Assembly (NCBI GenBank): GCA_911728455.2
Contig: OU452228.1
Span: 21,336,950-21,400,949 of the forward strand
Source of the DNA: Marthasterias glacialis
Taxonomy: Eukaryota > Echinodermata > Asteroidea > Forcipulatida > Asteriidae
Reading direction: 5' to 3'
Length of the DNA: 64,000 nucleotides
The notes beneath the pieces are model-generated. The model had not been told where the DNA came from. It saw nothing but the letters and a program-made list of their open reading frames with translations, and ran no database searches. The stretch's first letter is position 1, and every line of letters begins with the position of its first letter. The position numbers and the translations under genes were made by a program. Below are positions 14,601-24,224 of this stretch, in pieces.

Positions 14601-17600
14601 GAGTTGTACTCATTTAGTTTGTTCTTTGTTTTTTTTCCACTGTGTTCATAAAAATATGTAGAAGAGGGCAAATTTATATTGTTATTTGTGGGAATGGTGA
14701 TTAAAAATAATCATAATAATAATACGCAGTTCTCATATAGCTCAGTATCTTTTCCCTGCAAGGTATGCAGAGTTATGTTTTTTGAAGTATGAGACCTGTT
14801 CCTTTACATAGCACCATGTAACGGTTTACAGGGTGCTGTGGCGCAATCTGCAGCCGATCAAACTAGGAACACCAGGGCGAACCCCTTCTCTTTGCGATAA
14901 GTGCACTGGGTTCTTTTATGTGCATTACACAACACACGGGACCAACGGCTTTACGTCCATCCGAAGGACGCAGCAATAATGGTTAAATGTCTTGCTTAAG
15001 GACACAAGTGTCACGACCGGGACTGGAACCCACACTCTGCTGATCAGAAACAACAGAGCTTGAATCCGGTGTTCTTATCCGCTCAGCCACGAATTGTAAT
15101 ACTTTGAAACTGACTGTCCTACTGTTTCATTTCTCATAGTGTTGGGATCATGGAGGGGACACATTGAAAGCATTACAAGGTAAGAATTGTAGCCCAATAT
15201 CTTAGTTCTTTACAAATGAACTGCTAAATTATACTTGTATTCCCTAAGTGTGACAGACTCCGCCACTTTCAGCATTTTTTTAACCAATAAGAAACTTTTC
15301 AGGGTCCATTTTCATAGAGCTGCTTAAGTACAAAAAGTACCTGAAGCACATAACAATTTTGCTTACCGGACATGCCAGACAGCGGGGAAACTAGGGTAAA
15401 ATGTTAGGGGTGCACAAGGGGGTGCACCATTTGTTCTAGGTTTGTCTCATTGATAGATTTTGTTTTGTCATTTGATCAGGTATATTTAGTGTTACTTTGT
15501 ATTTTCTTTTATATAGCTACAAGCCTTGGCTTATCTGGGGCCTAGCCTCCATGCGATTTTCTGGTTACTTATATTGCTTATCTGTACTTTCTTTTGTGAA
15601 TTGCGCTTGGCAGTACAATGGGAGGCTTTTGGGGACACTAGGTGGCAGCAGACTTACCAGGTACATCCATTGTTCTCAGATATGTGCGCATGCTCATAAC
15701 TACGTAAACAATGACAACTTACCTGGTAAGTCTGCTGCCACCTATCGTTGCAAAGTCTCCCATAGAATTTGAATTTTGGTAAATAAATATCTTTTGTGAT
15801 ATTTTCTTCAGCATGGATCTGGTGGAGTCTCATAACATTTTGATTACGACATCCCTGGATTGTACAGTGAGGCTCTGGACAACAGAGGGCCACTACATCG
15901 GTAATTAGAATATGGATCATCTGTTCTGTCCCGTCCCCTTTGTTTTGTCTGTGTGTTTTTTTTTTGTATGTCCAAGGCTGTTCCCTACAAGCTTCTGCTT
16001 ATTTCAACAGCCTCTGTACTCGTCTAATTTCTTTTCTTCTGTATTTTCATTATTAATGTGTCCACCAGTTTAGACCTGAAGCCAAGGCTACTCTCCATTG
16101 TCAATTTATTACTTTTGTTCATTTACAAACTTTGTCTACTCATGCCCTTAATGGGCTTATAAATATTGTGTTATTTAACAATCGGATACTGTGTTTTGAT
16201 GTGAGTATGGTAAAAAATGTGATATTGAATTGAAATGATCATGTGACACAATGAAATCCACTCATTGGATCAAAGATCGCCAGGAAAAAAAGTCAAGACA
16301 GTCTAGTTGAAGTTTGTTTATGAAGATACCTGTGTTGAGTTTAATCGTTTTTGATATGGCGAAATGGGGCTTGATTGTCCCAATTGTTATCAAGCTGTTA
16401 TTTTCGTGATGTGAATATTCCAGTGCAAAATGTTTAAGTTGAATGATTTTGTTTGTTGTAAATATTGGATTAATTGTTGCCAGAGGGAAAATTAGTCACA
16501 TTTTAAAAACACTCTTGTAATCATTACACAGTGGTGCAGGTCGGGCATGTTATGTATCAGGATTTTTCCCGATTGCAGGATTTTTCATTTTCTCTCCGTG
16601 CCTTCAGACTTGAGACCAGACCAGTTGCCTATTTGAAATGATGTAGAATCTGCACATCCAGGGAGCTTCAGTCCCACACCAAGAGGAAATTGTTATCCAA
16701 TTTTCAGGATTTTTTTAATTTCATGCAATTGATCTTATCCCTGACAGAAAAAATACATATACATGTATGTGTATCTTTTCAGCATGAGTTCCCTCTGGTC
16801 TCACTCTCTTTTGTGTTTTGTTTGTCCTTGTCATGTTAAAGTCTTGTCTGTCCTAGAGAGAATATAAAAGTAATTTTACTTCACATTTTTTCTACATGTT
16901 GGCTATGTTACACACACTTCCGTATTGTACCCATATATAATGCTTAGTCAATGTTGTTACCAGTATATATACATGTGTATGTAATTGTAATTACACACAT
17001 AGATTAATTGTCCATTAAATTGGAATTGAATTGAATTTCATGACAAGTTTCGGTTCACCATTGAGTTGGTCTCCACCGTATCTATATGTAATTTATCACA
17101 TGGTTCTTTATAGGAACCCTTAGCGACAGTGGTTCTCCGTCTTGGTTTTCCACACTATCTAACCTTCCTGTCTTCTTGGGGAGACTGCATTTAAACAAAA
17201 CTCTTCTGTCTCTTCTTCCAGGTACCCTAGGGCAGCAGCAACCTTGGGATGTCTACAATCCGTCCACTTTTGCCCATCCCATGGTTCCGTACGACGTCTT
17301 AGTGGACCCTGTCAGCATGCCCACTCATCCTATATTGGACATCAAGCTGTCTAACGGTGGGAGCTCCTCGTATGATGAGGAGGACAGGGAAGAGGAGGAA
17401 GAGGAGGAGAAGGAGGAGGAAGAAGAGATTAAGTCAAAGAGTGACGAGAAGGACGAGAGGAAGGTAAGAAAGGATGGATTGATGGCACTGGCATCATATT
17501 TTGAATTATTGTATTATTAAGCAATAAACCACAAGGGAAACTGACCGGGTAAATTTTAATCAAATTTTGAGGTGAACTAAGAAAAAAATGATTGAAGCGG

Positions 17601-18254
17601 GATTTGAACCAGCGATTAGAGTAAGTTTTTAATGTTACTGTGATTGAAATATAATAATAGTATTAGCACTTTGTCTTTACAATTTAATTTCAGAGTGATG
17701 TCATCAGTGTGACTAACCTGAGCACAAGATCGCAGTTCCAGTTTGATGATGACCAGATCGCCAAGGAACTCAAACAAAAACCCTTCAATAAAGGCACCGG
17801 AAAAAGGTATCAGACTTTAATCCAAAATCCCTAAGTAGTAATTTATTCCAATTTTAAGGGTGTGCACAAACATCGGTAAGATTGAAAGTATCAGTGTTTC
17901 CATATTTGCACATAACTTACACGGTATAAAGATATGTCGTGGTGTAAAACTTTTAATTGAAATATTTTTGTCTGAAATGCTGTACTTTTTTGGTTTGCCT
18001 TTTTTATACCCAAAGATTAAAAGTTTTAGAAAACAGTTTTGTTTACATGGTTCATATTTGTCTTCCTCTTTGTTTCTTTCTTTTACCCAATCAGGTTAAG
18101 GCATGAGAAGTTAAAGCCGATCCCAAAGGACCGTGGTGGGCCCAACGCCTACCAGAACTTGAAATGTTTCGACCTTGCAGACACCCCGCCGGTCCCTCCC
18201 CCGTCTCGGTCCCGGGGGGAGAAGACGGACGACCCCTTTGGCTTCCAGTTCTAG
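1696..18254 (+). CDS. WD40-repeat protein of the WDR49/WDR64/WDY family, 3' part (15 exons, gene span)
   Basis: Join 1696-1801, 3652-3803, 4411-4516, 7587-7773, 10192-10352, 11715-11877, 12622-12714, 13195-13253, 13433-13511, 14358-14423, 15140-15179, 15812-15900, 17222-17463, 17694-17806, 18095-18254. All borders are GT-AG and phases match throughout, giving 604 residues and a stop; the first exon begins inside a codon, so the N-terminal part is off the window. About eight WD repeats are visible (residues about 7-42, 97-130, 137-175, 185-225, 240-285, 293-335, 343-378, 395-432), with WD-type ends such as KVWDIKD, VKIWDFETG, IVWNLISG, VTVWDVEG and VRLWTTEGHY. Then follow an acidic linker and a basic tail ending DPFGFQF. 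The repeat order and tail suggest the WDR49/WDR64 family (Drosophila WDY), a ciliary or testis-linked group; which paralogue it is cannot be settled here. WD40 propellers are scaffolds, so no enzyme activity is expected. Confidence 0.88.
1802..3651. other. WD40 intron
   Basis: 1.85 kb AT-rich intron with a (TTTA)n microsatellite at 2641-2675, a G-run near 2152 and a tRNA-like fragment near 2430-2490 (GGTTTATTGGTAGAGCAGTG). No exon seen. Confidence 0.6.
3652..3803 (+). CDS. WD40 gene, exon 2 in window
   Basis: Phase 0 to phase 2. It begins VWDIKDQ, completing the WD repeat of the preceding exon, and continues with the inter-repeat segment ending ATDQMALLSHRA. Donor is GTATGT. Confidence 0.87.
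4411..4516 (+). CDS. WD40 gene, exon 3 in window
   Basis: Phase 2 to phase 0. It encodes the strands of a WD repeat (HKEPVHCAKYNPSFKHIVSCSDGS); the closing VVKIWD comes from the next exon, about 3 kb away. Donor is GTAAGC. Confidence 0.87.
4600..4745. mobile_element. tRNA-like SINE fragments, WD40 intron
   Basis: The minus strand of about 4600-4672 reads like a decayed tRNA (TAGCTCAGCAGAGC D arm, CTCGTAAAC anticodon-loop region, GGTTCAAATCC B box) with mispaired stems. A second B-box-like GGTTCAAATCC lies on the plus strand near 4697. This looks like SINE heads, not a working tRNA. Confidence 0.55.
4811..4938. repeat. Palindromic MITE-like element, family with TAGGACTAGTCC core
   Basis: Ends GGTGGATTTCACAAA and TTTGTGAAATCCACC are inverted copies, with repeated GGACTAGTC motifs inside. 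A relative lies at 19119-19219. Confidence 0.75.
4939..7397. other. Large WD40 intron, unassigned
   Basis: 2.5 kb without a recognised exon. A stretch near 5380-5740 is less AT-rich and could be a decayed mobile element, but I could not identify it. Confidence 0.4.
7399..7590. repeat. Tandem duplication of a 3' splice-site region
   Basis: Two copies, offset 94-100 bases, of a block that starts AAAATTGACAATACAAAAT, includes AACATTCCAGTAAACTA and a pyrimidine run, and ends TTTAAAGGTTGT. Both copies carry the AG/GTTGT acceptor (7487 and 7586). Confidence 0.85.
7587..7773 (+). CDS. WD40 gene, exon 4 in window
   Basis: Phase 0 to phase 1. It completes one WD repeat (VVKIWDFETG) and encodes a whole further one (AHDNNAITTMTFD, then LITGGRDGRLKIWNYNNG). 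The acceptor used here is the second of two near-identical copies. The first, at 7487, would add 33 in-frame residues. Confidence 0.9.
8482..8563. repeat. Short inverted repeat, WD40 intron
   Basis: CCCCTCTTACCATGGTACCC and the mirror GCACCATGGAGGGAGGGG form an imperfect hairpin around a CCATG-rich centre. Confidence 0.55.
9190..10110. repeat. Satellite-like tandem array, about 170-bp unit, WD40 intron
   Basis: About 4.5 diverged copies. Marker phrases recur: AGGATTAACTNTCATTAAAAC, CATCAAAAGTG, TACCTCTGTCC, CAGGAAGTT, AAAATGGCCAATCTGTAACA, with spacings of about 158-177 bases. Confidence 0.8.
10150..10174 (+). repeat. (GATT)n microsatellite next to a splice acceptor
   Basis: Six GATT units end about 17 bases before the acceptor of the exon at 10192, in the branch-point and pyrimidine-tract zone. 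Confidence 0.75.
10192..10352 (+). CDS. WD40 gene, exon 5 in window
   Basis: Phase 1 to phase 0. It encodes a degenerate WD repeat (ITDVCYIEM, FILSVGWDRHINIYTD) and a loop ending PLPKWADDL. A (GATT)n microsatellite lies just upstream of the acceptor. Confidence 0.9.
10740..10870 (-). repeat. Dispersed repeat, copy 1 of 2
   Basis: Reverse complement of about 55125-55245: shared phrases are AAACTGTTTCTGGTTACCG, GTAGCTCTCGGAAATTG and TCAATGAATTTTA. Confidence 0.65.
11141..11425 (+). mobile_element. tRNA-derived SINE, family A, copy 1
   Basis: tRNA-like head (TGCGTAAAGCGCTCGCCTC, then an exact B box GGTTCGATTCC at 11192-11202) followed by a unique body (GAGTAGAGTTGT...GTTGGTTCTCTCCTGTGCC...GATCTCAGGCTGTGCC). 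Lies in a WD40 intron. Confidence 0.8.
11715..11877 (+). CDS. WD40 gene, exon 6 in window
   Basis: Phase 0 to phase 1. It holds a full WD repeat in one exon: GHKEDILSVAVCLPNLLATSSYDGEV with the closing VIVWNLISGH. Donor is GTAAGT. Confidence 0.9.
11905..12175 (-). mobile_element. Dispersed SINE-like element, family E, copy 1
   Basis: It shares GTTGTGAAGCCAAGGA, AAGAACCCCATGGAGAG, TTTATTCCAGGGAAAACCCA and GGGACTGAAAACCCAA with 25330-25535. Its right end is an antisense tRNA-like head (GGGATTTGAACCAGGG). Confidence 0.7.
12185..12445 (+). mobile_element. tRNA-derived SINE, family A, copy 2
   Basis: Same head (B box GGTTCGATTCC at 12240-12250) and body as 11141-11425, with more changes; it sits directly after a family E element. 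Confidence 0.78.
12622..12714 (+). CDS. WD40 gene, exon 7 in window
   Basis: Phase 1 at both ends. It encodes the outer strands of a divergent WD repeat (LDGDNSICKLIFISSRKD, then QLIASGPRG). The frame is fixed by the neighbouring exons; the longer open reading frame here lies in another frame. Confidence 0.85.
13195..13253 (+). CDS. WD40 gene, exon 8 in window
   Basis: Phase 1 to phase 0. This short exon supplies the end of the WD repeat (GSVHFWNIYNGGGLFAQFSS). Acceptor CCAG, donor GTAAGT. Confidence 0.87.
13433..13511 (+). CDS. WD40 gene, exon 9 in window
   Basis: Phase 0 to phase 1. It encodes the first strands of a WD repeat (APVTTLQLSEDDTTLFTGDARG), completed by the next exon. Donor is GTATGA. 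Confidence 0.87.
13512..14357. other. WD40 intron
   Basis: Holds a C-run (13723-13732) followed by an AAAT/AAT microsatellite to about 13840. No exon seen. Confidence 0.6.
14358..14423 (+). CDS. WD40 gene, exon 10 in window
   Basis: Phase 1 at both ends. It encodes FVTVWDVEGYCQFNKEEDPP, the closing strand of a WD repeat plus a linker. Confidence 0.87.
14716..15095 (-). mobile_element. tRNA-derived SINE, family D, copy in WD40 intron
   Basis: On the minus strand: GTGGCTGAGCGGATAAGAAC, a B-box-like GGGTTCCAGTCCCGG, then GACACTTGTGTCCTTAAGCA and a TTCGGATGGACGTAAAG body. Relatives at 28248, 37195, 43383, 49745 and 57592. Confidence 0.75.
15140..15179 (+). CDS. WD40 gene, 40-nt microexon 11 in window
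   Basis: Phase 1 to phase 2. It encodes LLGSWRGHIESIT, the start of the last WD repeat. It is too short to appear as an open frame and is found by phase, splice sites and the match to the flanking repeat halves. Confidence 0.83.
15620..15761. repeat. Inverted-repeat MITE, family G, copy 1
   Basis: Arms GGGAGGCTTTTGGGGACACTAGGTGGCAGCAGACTTACC and the reverse of GGTAAGTCTGCTGCCACCTA...CTCCC, around ATCCATTGTTCT...GTAAACAATG. Confidence 0.8.
15812..15900 (+). CDS. WD40 gene, exon 12 in window
   Basis: Phase 2 to phase 1. It encodes the rest of the last WD repeat (NILITTSLDCTVRLWTTEG) and HYIG. The preceding intron contains an inverted-repeat element. Confidence 0.88.
15901..17221. other. WD40 intron, nothing recognised
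   Basis: 1.3 kb, AT-rich, with short TG/TA-rich runs near 16750 and 16970 and no exon or clear repeat. Confidence 0.5.
17222..17463 (+). CDS. WD40 gene, exon 13 in window (acidic linker)
   Basis: Phase 1 to phase 0. It begins TLGQQQPWDVYNPSTFAHP, a post-propeller segment, and then runs into an uninterrupted Asp/Glu-rich stretch (about 17374-17427) followed by a charged Lys/Asp region. The acidic tract is low complexity and probably disordered. Confidence 0.88.
17694..17806 (+). CDS. WD40 gene, exon 14 in window
   Basis: Phase 0 to phase 2. It encodes SDVISVTNLSTRSQFQFDDD followed by a lysine-rich stretch. Donor is AAAAAG/GTATCA. Confidence 0.85.
17860..18060. repeat. Relative of the TTAA-flanked element at 57021-57345
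   Basis: It shares the interior order ACATCG, ATTTGCACATAACTTACACGGTATAAAGAT and TTTTTGTCTGAAATGCTG with that element; the terminal repeats are not evident. Confidence 0.5.
18095..18254 (+). CDS. WD40 gene, last exon
   Basis: It starts in phase 2 and ends at the TAG at 18252-18254. It encodes a basic segment (RHEKLKPIPKDRGG), a conserved-looking NAYQNLKCFDLAD block, a proline-rich patch and a C-terminus of DPFGFQF. Confidence 0.88.
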
Positions 18255-19118
18255 GCCTTCATCTGTCCAAGGCGTAAATAACGCTAATTCAACCCCCATG
18301 CATGATACGCAAGGCAGCAGGTTTGAAGGGCAAACATTTTTCTCCAGTGGCCGCTGGGGGTGTGTGTCATACAAGCTTGATCTAATCAGTCATCAAATAA
18401 TGCAAGCTTTTGTTCTAAGAAACTCGTGGCTGAAATTCACCGGAATGGACCTGTGTTGTGTGTGTGAGAAGCAATACCATTTTGTGACCCATAATGCAAC
18501 AGGATTTTTTTTCTTTCTTTTGTATCAGCTAATGCACGGTGGCTTATAAACTGCATGCATGTTTGTTTGGTGGTAATAACTCGACAGTCATAAACTCACA
18601 TACAGAATCCATGTCACTTGATTGGTGGAACTTACATCACGTGACGTTCTTCATTACTCCCGGTGATCATGCACCCACACTGCATTAAGTTTAAATCCTT
18701 CTTATTGCTTTGGAGAGATCTGAGAAGATGTGACCTAATATCAAACAATGATGGTATTTGTGTGTGACATAACGCTAACTGTTGCCCATTTTCATATTCC
18801 GCTTGCCAAGCAATGGGTTCAGACCTAACACATCCCATATAGACCGTTCCGGCTTTGGCAACAAGCCCCGCCCACACACATTACTTTGTGGACGTTTACG
18901 CTGCACATATGACCAAGTTTGACCGAGGTCACATAACCAATATGTGTGATCCAATTGGTCAATGGGCACAGTTTTGGTTGACAGGCTGGAACGGTCTATT
19001 GTGCAACTAAGATTCGCAAATATCCCCTAATACTAGACCCTCTAAGTTTACTTGTTAGTATTACATCCTAATATCATACATGATGAACCAGAATTCAACC
19101 CCAAGGTTTCCTGACCGG

Positions 19119-19219
19119 GGTGGATTTCACAAAACTAGTTCTAACTTTGGACTAGTCCTATAAGTTAGGACTAATTACTTGTCCTAACTTGAGATCAGAC
19201 TAGTCCTAAGAAATCCACA
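19119..19219. repeat. Palindromic MITE-like element, TAGGACTAGTCC core, copy 2
   Basis: GGTGGATTTCACAAAACTAG at the left and CTAGTCCTAAGAAATCCACA at the right, with GGACTAGTCC motifs; lies in the probable WD40 3'UTR. Confidence 0.7.
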
Positions 19220-19736
19220 TCAGTAGATATAGACAGCAACCCACAAACCAGCACAGGTGAAGAATTAAGCATTAGGCTTCAAACAGGCGGACGGAGCACA
19301 AGATGGAGCTGTACAAGCCCAAGCCGTAAACAGAAAATGTCTGTTTACAGGCTGTATAAAATTGGCCCCTGTTTCCATCATGTATATTTGATCCCCACTC
19401 CAAATAACTTGTGCCTTAAAAATGTCCAGCTATGCATAAATATCGAACGCAAAAGAAACATTCACAGTACACCTATGAAAATAAAAACTTATTTTTGTTG
19501 GTGTCCCCAAGGCATTGTGTTGTTCTCAGAACCAAATTGAGTCAAGCTATTTGGCATTTTAACCAAACAATTTTCACAATGTCTGTGAATTTTTTAAAAT
19601 TTAATCTTGTGTCTTATTTATGTCTGTCGTTTTCCCAGCATGTGTGTTGGAGGGAATTTACCTCATTTCTAAATCAACTTTTTGTACATGTTTAACATTG
19701 CATGAGTGTGTGTACATTGTAGAGGTTATCTCTGTG

Positions 19737-19742
19737 AATAAA
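19737..19742 (+). promoter_or_regulatory. Candidate polyadenylation signal AATAAA (WD40 gene)
   Basis: A canonical hexamer about 1.5 kb after the WD40 stop codon, followed by AT-rich sequence. Confidence 0.45.
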
Positions 19743-20197
19743 AACTAACTGTATTTTTGTATTTAACTGAAGAAGAAGAAGAAATATGAGAGGAAGGTAC
19801 ATCAATAAGGCAGATTTTCATTTTTTTTTTTACAAATCTAATTCTGTTTTTGTTGTTTTGTTTTTTTGTACAAGCTATACAATTGTGTATTTATATGTGC
19901 GTTGATATATATTATATGTACAGAAAAATTTGCAATACGTTTTCAATCAGCGCAATTATGACATTGTAAATTTACGAGATAAATGAACAAAATTTAAATA
20001 GCGTACGTGTAACTTGGGTACTTGAAGAAGCACAGCAACGTACCGTGGTGAGGGTGAATGGGGGAAAATGTAAACTTGAAACTCTACAAAAAGGCATCAT
20101 GAGAAAATCATAATGAGGCACCCTCCGCAAGAGCCACCAGGGGAAATGTCAATTTACTTGACCTAAATTTATGGTGGGCACCGGGGCAAAACAAGAG

Positions 20198-20420
20198 TTA
20201 ACCCTGGTTACTTTTCACTGAGGGCTCGGTCCTGTTTGTCTCCGTACTTGTCCACTGGGCCGGACACCAGGGATGAGTTTCCCGACCGGGCCCACAGCCC
20301 TCATATCCACTCCGCCGGTCTGCCTGTATCCCCAGTGCTTGGACTCTTGCCCCTTTACGTTCTTCCCCTTTCGTGGGGGCCAGAGCTCCGAGGACCCTGA
20401 GCATCAAGGGGCAATACAAG
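20198..20420. other. GC-rich block of unknown origin
   Basis: Far richer in G and C than its surroundings, open in more than one frame, but with no splice context or protein family I recognise. It may be a decayed gene piece or a mobile-element fragment. Confidence 0.35.
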
Positions 20421-21267
20421 GCCAGAAATAAGACGTGCTACAAACCAGAGGCTTGAAGAATTTTATCTCAAATTGTTTTCTATATTTTTAACCTCAAATT
20501 TGTGCACTGATTTTGTGTATTTATGCAAAACTACATCGAACAAAAATGGTATGGGTGATGCATTTTATTGGGATTTATTTTCTTTATAGAGACTGCTAGA
20601 TGAGTAAATAATATTCTTTTAATTTTAGCATATTTTTTACATCCACTGCAATTTTATGCCAAAAAATAAATATATCCTACATGAAAGTCTGTTGCATGGT
20701 GTGTTTTTAAAATCATTTATACTGATTTTGCATGGTGTCTGTTTTACATGATAAAGTACCTGGTGATCATAACCATTGCATGGCAGAAGGTTTAAATCTG
20801 TAATATTTTGGAATTTCTTCTGTAAATGTTTTGGTCATTTAACCCCCAAAATACAATTTGGTTTTAAATACGCCACCATTGAGGAGGACAAACAATGGAA
20901 ACGAGTACGTGATGTACGTATACCACATTACAACAAGTAAACGGACATCCTCCATACAAACCACCAGCATTGAAATACACGCTACACTACACACACAGAT
21001 CGGTATAGGCTAAATGCATACATCCTCTTTTCATGAAACCAAAACTCCCAAAATAAACAGGTACTGAACATAGTAACTACATCCCTTGTAAACTTAGCTT
21101 GTCTCCTTGCTGTAGAAACCAAATATTTCTGCTTTCGGGTTTGTTTTATACATGTGCCCATCGAATTCAAAACTACAACTTTCGCACTTCAGTCTGTCAC
21201 ACTACCATTATTTACATGCTGTAACACGCGCGGCAGCCGAGTCGCACCACTGTAGTACTTAAAGCCT

Positions 21268-21269
<2 letters not shown>

Positions 21270-21302
<33 letters not shown>
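21270..21302 (+). repeat. Long poly-G tract
   Basis: More than 30 consecutive G. Such runs are hard to sequence, so the length is uncertain. Confidence 0.8.
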
Positions 21303-21939
21303 CTGTTTTGCCTATCACTCATGTAGTTCATTAACTAGTTGCTATTAACCTTAATGAATATTCAATACAAATTTGAATGAAATTTACATAAGTATATTCA
21401 CTGTGAAATTTTCACAAACCCTGAGCGCATTGCATGCAACGATTATGGTACTGCATGCTAATTGGCTAGGTCACCACGTGAGCGTTAATTGTTCATTCAT
21501 TTCCAAACCACTGCGCGCTGTAATTGACAGCATGTAAATGATGTTATGATGTCACAGCTCATTAAAGTTTGTCACTGCGCCCGTGCTTACTTATTGTAAT
21601 GACGCACAACTATCAGCCAATGAGAGGTGTTCCTTTGACCTCGGTGAGGGCGCTGTTGAAGCTTGTGGCATCTTATGCAAGGGTTCCATCAGCATTTCTG
21701 GACCCAGTTTCGTAAAGCTGCTAAGCACCGTAGATACTGCTAAGCAGAAACAGGTTACCTTCAAAAATGCTGTTCAAAGTACATTGCTTTTTAATAGATG
21801 TTAAAATTTGCACTGAGGATAACGAATATTATTTAGATATTTCTTATGCCCGATGCAAATTTAACCGATGCCCGATTAAAATCGTGGTACCTGCTGCTAA
21901 AAAAAATAGGATTCAAACTGCCTCTAGCTACTGGGCAAA

Positions 21940-22056
21940 CTTGGCGGTCTAGTGGTAAGACATCTGCTCTAGATTGGCAAAGGTCATGGGTTTGAATCCC
22001 ACCCAAGTATGCCTGTGGATTTTTTTCACAGGACTCGGGGGGGGGGGGGGGGGGGA
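21940..22056 (+). mobile_element. tRNA-like SINE head with following poly-G
   Basis: GGCGGTCTAGTGGTAAGACA and GGGTTTGAATCCCACCC are D-arm and B-box-like segments in tRNA spacing. The extra loop and mismatches suggest a SINE or tRNA pseudogene. Confidence 0.5.
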
Positions 22057-22819
22057 GGAGAGAGGAAAGTACTGAGCATACAGCGCTCAACACACATTGG
22101 TGAATGGGTAATACACAAAATAATAAGTTCACTGCATTTGACTGGTTTCCTGCAGATTTTTACTAAGCAAGTTCACTTGTTTAGCAATATTTTCTCTCGA
22201 AAAAAATTTATGAAATTGGCTGATGCTAAGGGTAGGCCTACAGCAAGCCCTGCATGAAATTTGTGTTTTCATGGTTTTGATTTATGAATGCATGAATCAC
22301 TCATCAAGCATCAAATATTAGGTGCAGTAAATTTTGCATGATCCAATATGGTTTACAAATTTACTTTCCGCACACTAACAGTTAATAGTAGAAAACATAC
22401 TCGTTCAGCAGAAATGGGTCGTTAGCCAAAATGTCCCTCAATTTCAGTGTGCAACTGTGAAAACATTCACTAAGCACTAAGCTTAAAATTGCATGGCCCG
22501 ATTTTCGCCAAATAATAATTTTTTTCCCATGAACCAATTTTGCAATACTTCAAATGAAAGCTTATAGTCTTCTCGAATCTATTAAAATTGAAAGCTAAAT
22601 TTTGGGTCAAATCGGCCAAAAACCAGACCGAGCATCTTTAACAACTTTAAGAATGTAGTTTGACACTGAACAGGGCCAAGTTCTGGGCCCAAAAATTGGG
22701 TCATACCACAAGGAGGTAGTTTGTGTACATTAGCTGTCAATCAATTATAGTGGGCAATTTTTTATTTGAGCAGTTACAGGAACTCGGTAACTCTGATATG
22801 CTAAAACTGACCAAACCTG

Positions 22820-23290
22820 TTGAGTTGGACCCAATTTCATGGCACTGCTTATCGCAGAATGTTGCGCTCATAGCGCCCTCTAAAGCCCGTTTCGTACCTC
22901 ATGAGAATGCCAAGGCGAAGTGCATTTGAAATCACAACTCTATATTCGCAGCAAATGTTTCATGCGAGGATTGAGCACATTAATCAGGCATGACATTCTT
23001 CCTAATTGAGTCTGATTTCCGATCTTTTGGCCCTCAGAAAAATCAGCAAAATTGTGATTAGATAGCTTGAAAAGTCTATTAAAGCCTACACCATATGTAC
23101 TTGTAGGTACTCAATTAAAATGTTCCTTCTTTTTTCTAAGAACCAAGTATCATCATGCCTGACATTTCGTTGCGAGTATGTGATAATTGGCTTTGCATTC
23201 CCATGAAGTATAAACCGGACTTAAAGCGTGTGATTAAATGCACTGTAAGTGCAGAATTCCATGGTTAGCAGTGCCATGAAATTGAGTCCC
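22820..23290. repeat. Imperfect inverted-repeat element
   Basis: Left arm GGACCCAATTTCATGGCACTGCT and right arm AGCAGTGCCATGAAATTGAGTCCCA, with further weaker pairing inside. Confidence 0.6.
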
Positions 23291-23334
23291 AATTGCATGA
23301 ATATATCAGCATGCTCGGCATGGCGTGAAACACC

Positions 23335-23515
23335 CGATTCGACAAGCCACCACAGCTTACCATCGAGGCAGTCACGTATCATGATAGGGCAATGCACCTC
23401 TCTTTAAAGAGTGGAAGCTCTATCATGATACCATGATGGTATCATGGGAGGTTTATAAGCGAGGCGATCATCGCTTGGCGGCTCTCTTATAACCCTCTGG
23501 TGGCTTGGTGAATCG
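23335..23515. repeat. Inverted-repeat element with TCATGATACCATGATGG core
   Basis: Left CGATTCGACAAGCCACCACAG and right CTGGTGGCTTGGTGAATCGG are inverted copies; several TATCATGATA motifs lie inside. Confidence 0.6.
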
Positions 23516-23744
23516 GTTGCATGAAATGATCAAGCAGTAGGTTTACCCGTTTGAATCTGCTTACTGTGCACCTCAATGCATATGACTGAGATCTGACATG
23601 ACATCCGTGAAAAGCTTTTCAGTACCACGTGATAAACTAGTGAACGGAATAAATATTTGTGCTTGTATTTGCAACCCCTTATTGCCCACGAAGTGTCTGT
23701 GAAACTAAATGACGCTAGACGCTTGCATATAGAATGGATAATGG

Positions 23745-24224
23745 TAAGTAACTATCACTAGTAAACTTACAGCTACAACCATGTGTAAATCTCTTTTGGG
23801 AGCAGTGTTGGCTCTGATCATGATGTAGTCCATGTTGAACAGAGAGGTGTTGGGTAGTCGGATTTAAAAAATGTGAATTCACTGATACATAGAGTTTAGA
23901 TAGATGACATATTGCGATGAATTTCACCAAAAGAAAAAACAAAACAAGTTCGTGAGCTAAACTTGCTTTTCAGAATATTTCACAGACACAGGAAGTAGCT
24001 ATAACTAGTAACCATGTTTAAATTTCTTCAGGAGAACCGTTAGTTCTTGATGTTTCAAACAGTGTAATCTGCTCATCTTCATCTCTTCTCCTGAAGACAA
24101 GCAGCGCACACTGTTCAAAATGTCGAGATCAGACCAACATCTCTTTTCGGAGCCAACACTCCTCCCAAAAGAGATTTACATATGGTTGCAGCCGTAAGTT
24201 TACTAGTAATAGTTAAGTTACTTC
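23745..24224. repeat. Composite inverted-repeat element, same family as 60480-60707
   Basis: Ends TAAGTAACTATCACTAGTAAACTTAC and the inverted GTAAGTTTACTAGTAATAGTTAAGTTA; AAATCTCTTTTGGGAGCAGTGTTGGCTCTGA is mirrored by CGGAGCCAACACTCCTCCCAAAAGAG. Confidence 0.7.

Larger units (their letters stand above)
18255..19760 (+). other. Probable 3'UTR of the WD40 gene
   Basis: No coding signal follows the stop codon. The first canonical AATAAA on this strand lies near 19737-19742, followed by AT-rich sequence. An inverted-repeat element (19119-19219) would lie inside the UTR. The true cleavage site needs transcript data. Confidence 0.5.
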
